The notes below the pieces were generated by a model that did not search any database, was not told where the DNA came from, and saw nothing but the letters and a program-made list of their open reading frames with translations. A program made the position numbers and the translations under genes. Shown here in pieces: positions 1 to 7,954 of a stretch of 64,000 bases of DNA. Within the stretch, counting starts at the first letter, position 1. Every line of letters starts with the position of its first letter. This DNA comes from Caenispirillum bisanense (GTDB lineage: Bacteria; Pseudomonadota; Alphaproteobacteria; Rhodospirillales; Rhodospirillaceae). The DNA is taken from positions 62,001-126,000 of the forward strand of contig NZ_OCNJ01000007.1 in the NCBI RefSeq assembly GCF_900230255.1, read 5' to 3'.

Positions 1-617
1 TTGGTGTCGTTGAGCGGCTCGTCCGTCTTGCCGGCGTGCCAGTAGTAGGGGTCGAAGCCGCCTTCCGCCGGCCGTCGCACGATGTCGCGGTAGCGGTTGA
101 GGCTGATGCGGCGCCATTCCCCCGGCGCCAGCTCGGCCGCCACCGCCGCCGTCAGGTCGGGTTCCCGGTAGCCGAGGATGGGCTCCTCCGTCACCGGCGG
201 CCGGGCGTCGCGGGCGAACTCCGGCCACAGGGCGGTCGGCTCGGCGGGCGGCGGCCCACGGCGGGGGCGGAACTCGACGACGATCGCATCCCCCGGCGCC
301 ATGGGCGGCAGGAGCAGGGTGACGGCCGCTTCGGCGAGGCTGCCGTCGGGGTGGGTGGCGATGGTCTGCTGGTCCCAGTCGAGCACCGGCAGGTCGACGG
401 CGACCCGCGGCTCCACGTGCCAGCCGGCGGGCACCGCGCCGGCCGGGAAGGCGTGGCGCAGGGTGACGTGGTGCATGTCGGGCACGACCGCCCGCGCGGT
501 CAAGCGCCGCGCGCCGGCCACGCCCTCCGCCACCGCCCGCTCCAGCAGGTCGGCATACCAGCCGGCCCCGGCCGCCCGCAGCCGCCGGGCGCCGCCGGCC
601 CCGGCGAAGACGCTCAT
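1..617 (-). CDS. Unrecognised protein, 5' part only (runs off the left edge)
   Basis: About 205 codons are visible and the gene continues beyond the window. The ATG at 617 overlaps the stop of the neighbouring glycosyltransferase gene (ATGA, 614-617), so it is the next gene of the same leftward transcript and is probably translationally coupled. The visible part has no signal peptide or membrane segment. It is rich in Ala, Pro and Arg, and has an aromatic run near the cut end (PYYWHAG, about residue 195). I do not recognise the family. Its place in an exosortase A-type polysaccharide locus suggests a role in building or modifying the surface polymer; that is inference only. Confidence 0.7.
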   Translation of the reverse strand, partial: MSVFAGAGGARRLRAAGAGWYADLLERAVAEGVAGARRLTARAVVPDMHHVTLRHAFPAGAVPAGWHVEPRVAVDLPVLDWDQQTIATHPDGSLAEAAVTLLLPPMAPGDAIVVEFRPRRGPPPAEPTALWPEFARDARPPVTEEPILGYREPDLTAAVAAELAPGEWRRISLNRYRDIVRRPAEGGFDPYYWHAGKTDEPLNDT

Positions 618-1870
618 GCCGGCGCCCCGGCCGGTTCGGGCGGCAGCGCAGCGGGATCGGAGCGGCCGCCCACCAGCGGCTCGTAGACGCCGCGGTAGCG
701 CGCCGCCACCGCCGCCCACGAGCGTTCCGTGGAGACATACGCATGCGCGCGGTCGAGCACCGCCCGCCACGCGGCGCGCGCCGCCAGCACCTCGTCCACC
801 TTGTCGGCCAGCGCCTGCGGGTCGTCGGGGCGGAACAGCCAGCCGGTGCGGCCGTCGCGGATCAGCTCGCGGTGGCCGCCGACGTCGGAGGCGAGCACCG
901 GCTTGCCCATGGCCATGGCCTCCAGCGGCTTCAGCGGCGTCACCAGTTCGGTCAGGCGGATGGAGGTGCGCGGGAAGACCAGCAGGTCGACCAGATCGTA
1001 ATAGGCCTGCACGCGGTCGTGCGGCACGCGGCCGGTGAAGATCACCCGGTCGGCGACGCCGAGACGGTCGGCGAGCGCCTTCAGGCGGCCTTCCTCCGGC
1101 CCGCCGCCCACCAGCAGCACCCGCACCTCCGGCCGCAGCGCCGTCAGGGCGGGCACCGCCCGCAGCAGCACGTCGAGCCCCTCGTAGCCGTAGAACGAGC
1201 CGAGGAACCCGAGCACCACCGCCCGCCCCAGTCCCAGCTCCTGCGCCAGGCGCGGGTCCCGGCGGCCGCCGGCCTGGAAGGCGGCGACGTCGACGGCGTT
1301 GGGGATGACGGTGATCTTGTCGCGCGGCACGCCGCGGGCGATGAGGTCGTCGCGCAGGCCATGGGCGATGGTGGTGACGGCGCTCGCCCGCTTCACCGCC
1401 CAGCTTTCCAGGCCGCGCGTCAGGCGGTAGCGCCAGTTGCCTTCGCGGGCGGTGCCGTGGCTGGCCGCCGCGTCCTCCCAGAAGGCGCGGATCTCGTAGA
1501 CCACGGGCAGGCCGAAGCGGCGCCCGACGCGCAGGGCGGGCACGGCGTTCAGGGCCGGCGAGTGGGCGTGCAGGATGTCGGGCTTTTCCTCCGCCACCAC
1601 CTCGGCCAGGCGCTTTTCCAGCGCACGCATGAGCATCAGCTCGCGCAGCACCGGCTTGCTGCCGGCCCCATTGGCGGGCAGCTGCGGGGTGCGGTGGAAT
1701 TCCAGGCCCTCGACGATTTCGCGCGGCAGGCTGTCGCGCACGTGCTTGGGCGAGGTCAGGTGGCAGGTCTGCCAGCCGAGCGCCCGCTGGTGCCGCAGAA
1801 TGCCGAGGGTGCGGAACGAGTACCCGCTGTGCAGCGGCACCGAGTGGTCCAGCACGTGCAGGATCTTCAT
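614..1870 (-). CDS. Exosortase A-associated GT4 glycosyltransferase
   Basis: Predicted retaining glycosyltransferase of family 4 (GT-B fold), transferring a sugar from a nucleotide-sugar donor to a growing lipid-linked glycan at the cytoplasmic face. The 418-residue protein starts with the typical N-terminal Rossmann strand (MKILHVLDHS) followed by HSGYSFRTLGI, a pattern I know from the exosortase A-associated glycosyltransferases (TIGR04063 type). The C-terminal half has the GT4 donor-site region (VIPNAVD, then FLGSFYGYEGLDVLL, and an E-x7-E region at about 310-320, LKPLEAMAMGKPVLAS). The ATG at 1870 is preceded by GGAAGG. It lies downstream of the PEP-CTERM gene, separated by a hairpin terminator, and overlaps the next gene by four bases. 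Confidence 0.9.
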   Translation of the reverse strand: MKILHVLDHSVPLHSGYSFRTLGILRHQRALGWQTCHLTSPKHVRDSLPREIVEGLEFHRTPQLPANGAGSKPVLRELMLMRALEKRLAEVVAEEKPDILHAHSPALNAVPALRVGRRFGLPVVYEIRAFWEDAAASHGTAREGNWRYRLTRGLESWAVKRASAVTTIAHGLRDDLIARGVPRDKITVIPNAVDVAAFQAGGRRDPRLAQELGLGRAVVLGFLGSFYGYEGLDVLLRAVPALTALRPEVRVLLVGGGPEEGRLKALADRLGVADRVIFTGRVPHDRVQAYYDLVDLLVFPRTSIRLTELVTPLKPLEAMAMGKPVLASDVGGHRELIRDGRTGWLFRPDDPQALADKVDEVLAARAAWRAVLDRAHAYVSTERSWAAVAARYRGVYEPLVGGRSDPAALPPEPAGAPA

Positions 1871-1984
1871 GCGCCGTCCTTCCGGGAATGGAATGCGGCC
1901 CTCATGGTGGTCGGGCGGCGGCGCGGCGGCAACCTATCGGGCGGACTACGCCCGGCGCGCCCCGCCCTTCCCCACCCACGAAAA

Positions 1985-2011
1985 TGGGCCGGAGCACCTG
2001 GCTCCGGCCCG
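1985..2011 (-). terminator. Rho-independent terminator after the PEP-CTERM gene
   Basis: A 9-bp perfect stem (GGGCCGGAG / CTCCGGCCC) with a 7-base loop is followed, on the minus strand, by ATTTTCG. It sits about 40 bases past the stop codon of the PEP-CTERM gene and separates that single-gene transcript from the glycosyltransferase gene downstream. Confidence 0.7.
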
Positions 2012-2049
2012 AGGTTCGTTCGTGCGAGACAGAGGATGACGCCGACGGA

Positions 2050-2988
2050 TCAGGCGGCCTTGTCGCTGCGGCGGCGGCGAATGGCGCCGATACCGAGCAT
2101 GGCCAGGCCGGCGCCCAGCAGACCCACCGTGCCGGGTTCCGGCACCTGGATCTGAGCATTCACCACGGTGGTGGCGGTGTGGTTGATGGAGAAGTTGTAG
2201 CGCACGCCGCGATCGAGGGTGATCGGCAGCAGCACGCTGCCGCTCTCGTTGAAGGCCGCGGAGGTGAACTCTTCCGAGATCGCCACGCCGACGTTCAGGT
2301 CGGCCGGGGCCAGCACGAGCGGGGTCGGGCCGCCGAGGATGGTGACGAAGAAGCTGGCGCCGGCGGAGGCGTCCTGGATGCCGCCGTCGATTTCATGCGC
2401 CACGAACAGGTCGATGATGTAGTCCAGCGACAGCACGAGGTCGACGGTGCCGGAGCCGTTGAGCTCCAGTTCGAACTCCACGCCGCCCTGCGAGGTGTTG
2501 GTCGAGGTGGCGCGGCCGATGGTATCGCCGTCGACACGGGACTCGCCCATCACGATGGAGGTCAGGCCGGTGGTCGGCCGCACGCCGGACACGATGGCGC
2601 CCTCGATCGACGCTTCGGCGCGGGCGAAGTCGGTTTCGAGCGGTGCGGAGCAGGCGCCGCCGTTCTCGACGCAGGTCGCGGTCGACAGGGAGTTGCCGGC
2701 GACGTCGTCGATGATCGTGGTGCCGTTGTAGCTGAAGTCGTCGGTGACCGTCGGCGCGGTGACGGTGCCCGAGGTGCTGAGGAAGGCGGTGCCGCCGACC
2801 GTGTCGGTGAACGACAGGTAGGAGAAGTCCGCCAGGTCCACCACGCCACCGCCGCCCGCATAGTTCAGCGTGACGTTGGAGAACTGGGAATTGGAGTAGC
2901 CGTAGACGTCGGCCTTCGCCGCGCCCGCGGTCGCGACCGAGAGCGCGAGCGCCCCGGCCAATGCCACGTACTTCAACGGTTTAACCAT
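2050..2988 (-). CDS. PEP-CTERM sorting domain protein (exosortase substrate)
   Basis: Secreted protein of about 312 residues, probably processed by an exosortase and displayed in or released into the extracellular matrix. It has an N-terminal signal peptide (MVKPLKYVALAGALALSVAT, cleavage near AAKA-D). A long Ser/Thr/Gly/Val-rich, beta-strand-type body with one visible Cys pair follows. The C-terminal sorting signal is complete: VPEPGT, a hydrophobic helix of about 17 residues, then an Arg cluster (RRRR). I chose the ATG at 2988 because AAGGA lies 8 bases before it; an in-frame ATG at 2997 is the alternative. It is a single-gene transcript, with a sigma-54-like promoter at 3068-3085 and a terminator at 1985-2011. 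The exosortase that would cut it is not in the window. Confidence 0.93.
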   Translation of the reverse strand: MVKPLKYVALAGALALSVATAGAAKADVYGYSNSQFSNVTLNYAGGGGVVDLADFSYLSFTDTVGGTAFLSTSGTVTAPTVTDDFSYNGTTIIDDVAGNSLSTATCVENGGACSAPLETDFARAEASIEGAIVSGVRPTTGLTSIVMGESRVDGDTIGRATSTNTSQGGVEFELELNGSGTVDLVLSLDYIIDLFVAHEIDGGIQDASAGASFFVTILGGPTPLVLAPADLNVGVAISEEFTSAAFNESGSVLLPITLDRGVRYNFSINHTATTVVNAQIQVPEPGTVGLLGAGLAMLGIGAIRRRRSDKAA

Positions 2989-3067
2989 CTTTGCCATCCT
3001 TCTTGCAGCGGGTTCGGCGCCCTGCGCCACACTGACGGCGGCGTCCGCGACGCGCCTGCCCCGTAAA

Positions 3068-3085
3068 AGCACGGGCCGTGCCAAG
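3068..3085 (-). promoter_or_regulatory. Sigma-54 (RpoN) promoter for the PEP-CTERM gene
   Basis: Read on the minus strand this is CTTGGCACGGCCCGTGCT. It matches the -24/-12 consensus (TTGGCACG-N4-TTGC) at all positions except GTGC for TTGC, with GG and GC exactly 12 bases apart. It would start transcription near 3057, about 70 bases before the chosen start codon. Known of the family: exosortase A substrate genes in other Proteobacteria are often RpoN-dependent and controlled by the PrsK/PrsR pair, which is not seen here. Inference: expression of this matrix protein is switched by an RpoN activator. Confidence 0.75.
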
Positions 3086-3270
3086 CCGCTCAAGCCTTTG
3101 TAAAAGCTGCATTATCTTCTTATCGCGGGGCTTTTCGCGCGGCGGTTTGGCAAGAATTCCGACGCCACCTCCGGCGGGCATCCGGCCCGGATCCGCCATT
3201 TCGGGGCTCCCGTCCGCCTCCAGGCGGCAAAGCGGGCCGAACCGGGCGTCGAATGGCCTGTCCGCCAAGG

Positions 3271-3298
3271 AAAAAGGCCCGTGCGGGGCTGGAAGGCC
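3271..3298 (-). terminator. Probable terminator of the ligase-decarboxylase operon
   Basis: On the minus strand a short stem (AGGCC / GGCCT, with extra G-C pairing in the loop region) runs directly into TTTTT. It lies about 60 bases after the decarboxylase stop codon. The stem is short, so the call is tentative. Confidence 0.45.
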
Positions 3299-3359
3299 TG
3301 CCGACACGAGCCTTTCGAGATACGCCGGACGGTGAAAGCCGCCGGCGCGGGGCGAACCC

Positions 3360-4601
3360 TCAGACCAGCACCTCCGCCGGGCCGCCGTGGCCGAGGAAGC
3401 CGTGCGGGCTCGCCGAGGCGCCATAGGCGCCGGACTGGAAGATGACGACCAGATCGCCCACCTCCGCCCGTGGCAGTTCGACGCGGTCGGCCAGCAGGTC
3501 GATGGGGGTGCACAGGCAGCCGACGACGCTCTGCGTCTCCACCGCCGCCGCCGCCATGCGGGTGCCGAGGACGACGGGGTAATTGCGCCGCAGCACCTGC
3601 CCGAAGTTGCCCGTCGCCGCCAGGTGGTGGTGCAGGCCGCCGTCGGTGACCAGGAACACCTGCCCGCGCGACACCTTGCGGTCGACCACGCGGCAGACGT
3701 AGACGCCCGCCTCGCCGACGATGTAGCGGCCGAGTTCGATGCCGAGCCGCGCCTCCGGCAGGTCGCGGGCGAGGCGGTCGGACAACGCCGCCATGCCCTC
3801 GCCGACCACCGCCAGCGGCAGCGCCTCGTCCTTCTCGTGGTAGGGGATGCCGAAGCCGCCGCCGACGTTGACCAGCTCCGGCGGGCCGGGGGCGTGTTCG
3901 GTCAGGCGCAACACCAGGTCGACGCTCTTTTCCTGCGCCTCGCGGATGAGCGCCGGGCGCAGGGCCTGGCTGCCCCAGAACACGTGGAAGCCGACGAAAT
4001 CGGCGTCCAGCTCGGCGATGCGGCGCAGCAGTTGCGGCACCTCCTCGGCGTCGATGCCGAACTGCTTGGCGCCGCCGCCCATGCGCATGCCGGAGCCGCG
4101 CAGGTCGAAGTCCGGGTTCACCCGCACCGCCACGCGCGGCGCCACGCCGATGCGGGCGGCCTCGCGCGTCAGCACTTCCAGCTCCGCCGGGCTTTCGATG
4201 TTGACGGTGACGCCCGCCGCCACCGCCTGCGCCAGTTCCTCCGCCCGCTTGCCGGGGCCGGCGAAGCTGACGTGGCTCGGGTCCATGCCGGCATCCAGCA
4301 CCTTGGCGAGTTCACCGGCCGAGGCGACGTCCATGCCGTCCACCAGCCGCGCCAGATGGCCGATCACCGCCGGCATGGGATTGGCCTTCACCGCGTAGGA
4401 CAGGTGCAGGCCGGCCGGCAGATGGTGACGCAGGGCGGCCACCCGCTCGGTCAGCAGGCCGCGGTCGTAGGCGTAGAAGGGCGTCGTGCCCACCCGCGCC
4501 GCCAGCCGCCGCAGCGGCAGGCCACCGACCACCAGCTGGTCGCCGCTCACCGGGAAGCCGTGGATGCGGCGCAGGTCGGGGTTGGTCACGGGCGCGTTCA
4601 T
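3360..4601 (-). CDS. PLP-dependent decarboxylase, exosortase A-associated
   Basis: Member of the fold III (alanine racemase / diaminopimelate-ornithine decarboxylase) family, in the subgroup found beside exosortase A (TIGR03099 type). It is expected to decarboxylate an amino-acid-like substrate in the cytoplasm; the true substrate is unknown. Visible features: the PLP lysine in YAVKANP (about K72), the phosphate-binding GGGFGIPY, the C-terminal TDGGLHHH, and a catalytic Cys region (GCLCTPIDLL). At 413 residues it is full length. The open frame extends far upstream, but that part overlaps the ligase gene. The ATG at 4601 lies 2 bases after the ligase stop and gives the family N-terminus, so I place the start there. 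It is co-transcribed with the ligase. Confidence 0.92.
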   Translation of the reverse strand: MNAPVTNPDLRRIHGFPVSGDQLVVGGLPLRRLAARVGTTPFYAYDRGLLTERVAALRHHLPAGLHLSYAVKANPMPAVIGHLARLVDGMDVASAGELAKVLDAGMDPSHVSFAGPGKRAEELAQAVAAGVTVNIESPAELEVLTREAARIGVAPRVAVRVNPDFDLRGSGMRMGGGAKQFGIDAEEVPQLLRRIAELDADFVGFHVFWGSQALRPALIREAQEKSVDLVLRLTEHAPGPPELVNVGGGFGIPYHEKDEALPLAVVGEGMAALSDRLARDLPEARLGIELGRYIVGEAGVYVCRVVDRKVSRGQVFLVTDGGLHHHLAATGNFGQVLRRNYPVVLGTRMAAAAVETQSVVGCLCTPIDLLADRVELPRAEVGDLVVIFQSGAYGASASPHGFLGHGGPAEVLV

Positions 4602-4603
4602 GC

Positions 4604-6202
4604 TCAGGCTTCCTCCCTGCGGAACAGATCCTGGTGGGCGAGTGCCAGACCCTTGCGGTCGGGCTTGCCGTTGGCGTTGCGCGGCATGGTCTCCAGGGCG
4701 ACGACGTGGCGCGGCACCATGTAGGCCGGCAACTCCGCCCGCGCCGCCGCCAGCAGCGCATCGATGTCGAGCGCGCCGCCTTCCGGCCCGGTCGCCGCCA
4801 CCACCACCGCCTGCCCGAGGTCCGGATGCGGCACGCCGATGGCGACCACCTCGCCGACCAGGCCGGTGGCATAGAGCACTTCCTCGATCTCGGTCGGGCT
4901 GGTGCGATAGCCCGAAGTCTTGATCATCTCGTCCTCGCGGCCGATGAAATAGAGGAACCCCTCGGCATCCATCTTCACCGTGTCGCCCGACCACACCGCC
5001 ATTTCGGGGTGCGGGATGCCCGCCTCCTGCCCCGGCGCCGGCCTGAAGCGGGCCGCCGTGCGCTCCGGGTCGTTCCAGTACCCCAGCGCCACGAAGGCGC
5101 CGCGGTGGACCAGTTCGCCGGGCTCGCCGGGGGCGCAGGGGGTGCCGTCCTTGCGCACCACCATGATTTCGGCATTGGGCACCGCCTTGCCGATGCTGTC
5201 GGGGCGGCGATCCACCTCCGACGGCGGCAGGTAGGTGGAGCGGAAGGCTTCCGTCAGGCCGTACATGAGGTAGGGGCGCGTGGTCGGCAGCAGGGCGCGC
5301 AGGCGGTCCAGCACCGGGCGCGGCATGCGGCCGCCGGTGTTGGCGATGTAGCGCAGGCGGCGCGTCGCTTCCTCCGGCCAGCGGCACTGGGCCAACTGCA
5401 CCCACAGCGGCGGGATGCCGGTGATGCCGGTAACGCCTTCGGCCGCCGCCGCCTTCACGGCGTCGCGCGGCAGCAGGTAGTTCATCAGCACCACCCGTGC
5501 GCCGACGGCGAAGGCGGTGGTCAGCTGGCTGAAGCCGGCGTCGAAGCTGAGCGGCAGCAGCGACAGGATGCGGTCCTCGGGGCCGTTCTCCAGGTACTGC
5601 GCGACGCTGAAGGCGCCGGCCAGCAGGTTGCGGTGACTGAGCACCACGCCCTTGGGCAGGCCGGTGGAGCCAGAGGTATAGAGAATGGCCGCCATGTCGG
5701 CGTCGATCACCCGGTACGGCAGGGCGCCGCCGACGGCACCGTCGGCCATCACCTGGGTCCAGCGCAGCACCTCCACCCCGTGCAGGCCTCCGGGCATCTC
5801 GGCAGGCGGATCGACCAGGACGATGCACCGCAGGTCCGGGCAATCGCCCAGCACCGCGCGCAGCGCCTCCAGCCGGGCGGTGGAGGTGACGAGGACGCGG
5901 ACGTTGCAGTCGCCCAGGATGTGCGCCACCTGACGGCCCTTCAGCACCGGATTGACCGGCACGAAGACACCACCGGCGTGGGCGGCGCCGAAACAGCCGA
6001 TCACCGTCTCCAGCCGCTTGTCGAGGTAGACGGCCACCCGCTCGCGCCGGTGCAGCCCACCGGCCACCAGGCCGCGGGCGAAGGCTTCCACCGCCTGGGC
6101 GAGGTCGCCGTAGGACAGGCTCTCGCCGTCGCAGCGCAGGGCGACCGCCAGCGGATCGCGCAGGGCCGACGACAGGATCAGCTCGGACAGGCGATGGTGC
6201 AT
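4604..6202 (-). CDS. AMP-forming acyl-CoA ligase, exosortase A-associated
   Basis: ANL-superfamily adenylating enzyme of 532 residues: it activates a carboxylic acid as an acyl-AMP and transfers it to CoA or a carrier protein. The A3 motif (YTSGSTGLPKG, about residues 175-185) is intact. So are the YGLTEAFRSTYL region and the C-terminal hinge and catalytic lysine (NGKPDRKG, near residue 516). The arrangement with the PLP decarboxylase matches the exosortase A-associated ligase family (TIGR03098 type); together they are thought to make a modified precursor for the polymer or its carrier, substrate unknown. No acyl carrier protein gene is seen next to it, although one often accompanies this pair elsewhere. 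Confidence 0.92.
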   Translation of the reverse strand: MHHRLSELILSSALRDPLAVALRCDGESLSYGDLAQAVEAFARGLVAGGLHRRERVAVYLDKRLETVIGCFGAAHAGGVFVPVNPVLKGRQVAHILGDCNVRVLVTSTARLEALRAVLGDCPDLRCIVLVDPPAEMPGGLHGVEVLRWTQVMADGAVGGALPYRVIDADMAAILYTSGSTGLPKGVVLSHRNLLAGAFSVAQYLENGPEDRILSLLPLSFDAGFSQLTTAFAVGARVVLMNYLLPRDAVKAAAAEGVTGITGIPPLWVQLAQCRWPEEATRRLRYIANTGGRMPRPVLDRLRALLPTTRPYLMYGLTEAFRSTYLPPSEVDRRPDSIGKAVPNAEIMVVRKDGTPCAPGEPGELVHRGAFVALGYWNDPERTAARFRPAPGQEAGIPHPEMAVWSGDTVKMDAEGFLYFIGREDEMIKTSGYRTSPTEIEEVLYATGLVGEVVAIGVPHPDLGQAVVVAATGPEGGALDIDALLAAARAELPAYMVPRHVVALETMPRNANGKPDRKGLALAHQDLFRREEA

Positions 6203-6245
6203 GGATGTCTCCGGAAGAAGAGGAAGCGGTGCCGCGGCCGGCGGT

Positions 6246-6449
6246 TCAGCGGCGGTCCGGACGGGGCCGGCGGCCGGCGCGGGCGCGGGCCGCAGCCTGT
6301 TCGGCGGCGGTCGGCTCGTCGGCGGGCGGCGGCTTCATGCGGCACAGGCCGGTCTGGTCGCGGATGCGCTCCGCCCCGTCGTTGTGCACCAGCCAGTGCA
6401 TGACGTAGAGCGTGGCGCCGAGCGCCAGCAGAAGCAGTCCAGTCTCCAC
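6246..6449 (-). CDS. Small single-pass membrane protein
   Basis: A 67-residue protein with an N-terminal hydrophobic segment (METGLLLLALGATLYVMHWL) followed by a charged, Ala/Arg/Pro-rich cytoplasmic-type tail. It is the first gene of the leftward small protein-ligase-decarboxylase group, 43 bases before the ligase. Function unknown. Codon use fits a coding region, and a purine-rich GGAGG-like stretch precedes the ATG. Its constant partners suggest a helper in the polysaccharide locus. Confidence 0.65.
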   Translation of the reverse strand: METGLLLLALGATLYVMHWLVHNDGAERIRDQTGLCRMKPPPADEPTAAEQAAARARAGRRPRPDRR

Positions 6450-6549
6450 GGGCGGCGGCCTCCGGCTGAGGGAGTGGGAGCCCGTCCATGAATACCAAGG
6501 GCTGGTCGCCCCCTCATCAACTCACGCGGTCTAAGCCGCGGGGCACGGG

Positions 6550-6579
6550 GACTAAACCCGACGGGTGACTCCTAATCGA
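6550..6579. promoter_or_regulatory. Shared motif, copy 1, in the divergent polysaccharide promoter region
   Basis: The core ACCCGACGGGTGA followed by CCTAA recurs with two changes at 14573-14598. The first part is itself an inverted repeat (ACCCG-A-CGGGT). This copy lies between the leftward small membrane protein gene and the rightward polymerase gene. It may be an operator for one or both, but no regulator is known. Confidence 0.4.
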
Positions 6580-6637
6580 GCCCCCTGCATGCCATCGTCT
6601 TGTGCGCCTACTCTTCCGCCAGGACCGCCGGGACGCC

Positions 6638-7954
6638 ATGCGCGACATCGCCATCATTCTGTATTTCCTCGCGCTGGTGCCGATGATTCTGCGCTGGCCC
6701 TTCCTCGGCATTCTCGGCTGGTCCGTGGTGTCGTACATGAACCCCCACCAGCTGGGCTGGGCCTATACGGAAAGCCTGCCCTTCGCCATGCTGGTCGGGC
6801 TCGCGACCATCTTCGCCTTCGTCATCCAGCCGGGGCGCAAGAGCATTCCGCTGCAGCCGCTGACCATCCTGCTGGCGGTGTTCTTCGGCTACACGACGCT
6901 GACCACCCTGTTCGCGGTGGCGCCGACGGCGGCGACGTCCAAGTACGTCGAATTCTTCAAGATCATGCTGATGACGTTCCTGACGATCCCGCTCATGGCC
7001 TCGCGGGAGCGCATCCATGCGCTGGTCTGGGTCATCGTGCTGGGCGTCGGGTTCTACGGCGTGAAGGGCGGCATCTTCACCCTCATCACCGGCGGCGACC
7101 ACCGCGTCTGGGGACCGCCGCACACGGTGATCGCCGACAACAACCAGTTGGCGACCGCCCTCATCATGCTGCTGCCGCTGGTGCGCTACCTGCACCTGCA
7201 GACGGCCGACAAGTGGGTGCGCTACGGCCTGCTGCTCGCCATGGTGTTCATCGGGGTGTCCATCGTCGGGTCCTACTCGCGCGGCGCCTTTCTCGCCTGC
7301 TTCGCCTGCCTGACGTGGATGTTCCTGAAGTCGCGCCACAAGCTGCCGGTGTTCATGCTGGGCCTCGGGCTGGTGGTCTTCATGCTGTTCCTCATGCCCG
7401 ACCAGTGGTTCTCGCGCATGCAGTCCATCGAGGACTATGCCAGCGACCCGTCGGTGCAGGGCCGCTTCGACGCCTGGACCTACGCCTTGCGGCTGGCCGA
7501 GATCCGCCCGCTCATCGGCGGCGGCTTCGCGCCCAACTACAACGAGGAACTGTTCATGACCCTGGTGCCGGACGCCTTCAAGGTCCGGTCGTTCCACAGC
7601 ATCTACTTCGAGGTGCTGGGCGAGCACGGCTGGCCGGGCCTGATCCTGTTCCTGACCATCGGCGTCACCGGCCTCGTCACCGCCCAGCGCATCGCCGCCC
7701 AGACCCGCGACCGCCCGGACCTGACGTGGGCCCACGACCTCGCCTCCATGGTGCAGGTGAGCCTGGTGGGCTTCGCCGTCGGCGGCACCTTCCTCAACCT
7801 GTCCAACTTCGATCTGTACTACCACATCCTCATCCTGCTGGTGCTGACCCGCGTCGTCATCGCGCCGGACCTCGCCAAGGCGCCCGAGCCCTTCCGCACC
7901 CGCCCCGCCACCGCGGGCGGCGGGGCGGCGCTGCCGGGGAGTGCGGCGTCATGA
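6638..7954 (+). CDS. O-antigen-ligase-like polymerase, exosortase A-associated
   Basis: Polytopic inner-membrane protein of 438 residues with about 10-12 hydrophobic segments. It belongs to the Wzy/WaaL (PF04932-like) superfamily, in the subgroup annotated as putative O-glycosylation ligase of exosortase A systems (TIGR03097 type). It should transfer or polymerise lipid-linked glycan on the periplasmic side. The family N-terminus is visible at MRDIAIILYFLALVPMIL, as are the periplasmic-loop motifs SYSRGAFLA and RFDAWTYALRLAEIRPLIGG with FHSIYFEVLGEHGWPG. I chose the ATG at 6638, preceded by AGGACC; a GTG 36 bases upstream is possible. Its 3' end overlaps the next glycosyltransferase gene by four bases. 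Confidence 0.9.
   Translation: MRDIAIILYFLALVPMILRWPFLGILGWSVVSYMNPHQLGWAYTESLPFAMLVGLATIFAFVIQPGRKSIPLQPLTILLAVFFGYTTLTTLFAVAPTAATSKYVEFFKIMLMTFLTIPLMASRERIHALVWVIVLGVGFYGVKGGIFTLITGGDHRVWGPPHTVIADNNQLATALIMLLPLVRYLHLQTADKWVRYGLLLAMVFIGVSIVGSYSRGAFLACFACLTWMFLKSRHKLPVFMLGLGLVVFMLFLMPDQWFSRMQSIEDYASDPSVQGRFDAWTYALRLAEIRPLIGGGFAPNYNEELFMTLVPDAFKVRSFHSIYFEVLGEHGWPGLILFLTIGVTGLVTAQRIAAQTRDRPDLTWAHDLASMVQVSLVGFAVGGTFLNLSNFDLYYHILILLVLTRVVIAPDLAKAPEPFRTRPATAGGGAALPGSAAS

Larger units (their letters stand above)
2989..3359. other. Intergenic region between decarboxylase and PEP-CTERM genes
   Basis: No convincing coding region lies in these 371 bases. They hold the sigma-54-like promoter (3068-3085), the leader of the PEP-CTERM gene, and a probable terminator of the upstream operon (3271-3298). 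The stretch in between, including GTCGGAATTC on the minus strand near 3150, is where an RpoN activator would be expected to bind, but I cannot identify a site with confidence. Confidence 0.6.

Noticed and set aside
4602-5843. Upstream extension of the decarboxylase reading frame
   Set aside because: This part overlaps the acyl-CoA ligase gene in another frame and is Pro/Arg-rich with no domain. The family N-terminus begins at 4601.
6579-6594. Possible sigma-54 promoter (TGGCATGCAGGGGGCT on the minus strand) before the small membrane protein gene
   Set aside because: The GG and GC are 12 bases apart, but the -12 region is GGGC instead of TTGC and the -24 is imperfect. The match is too weak to annotate.
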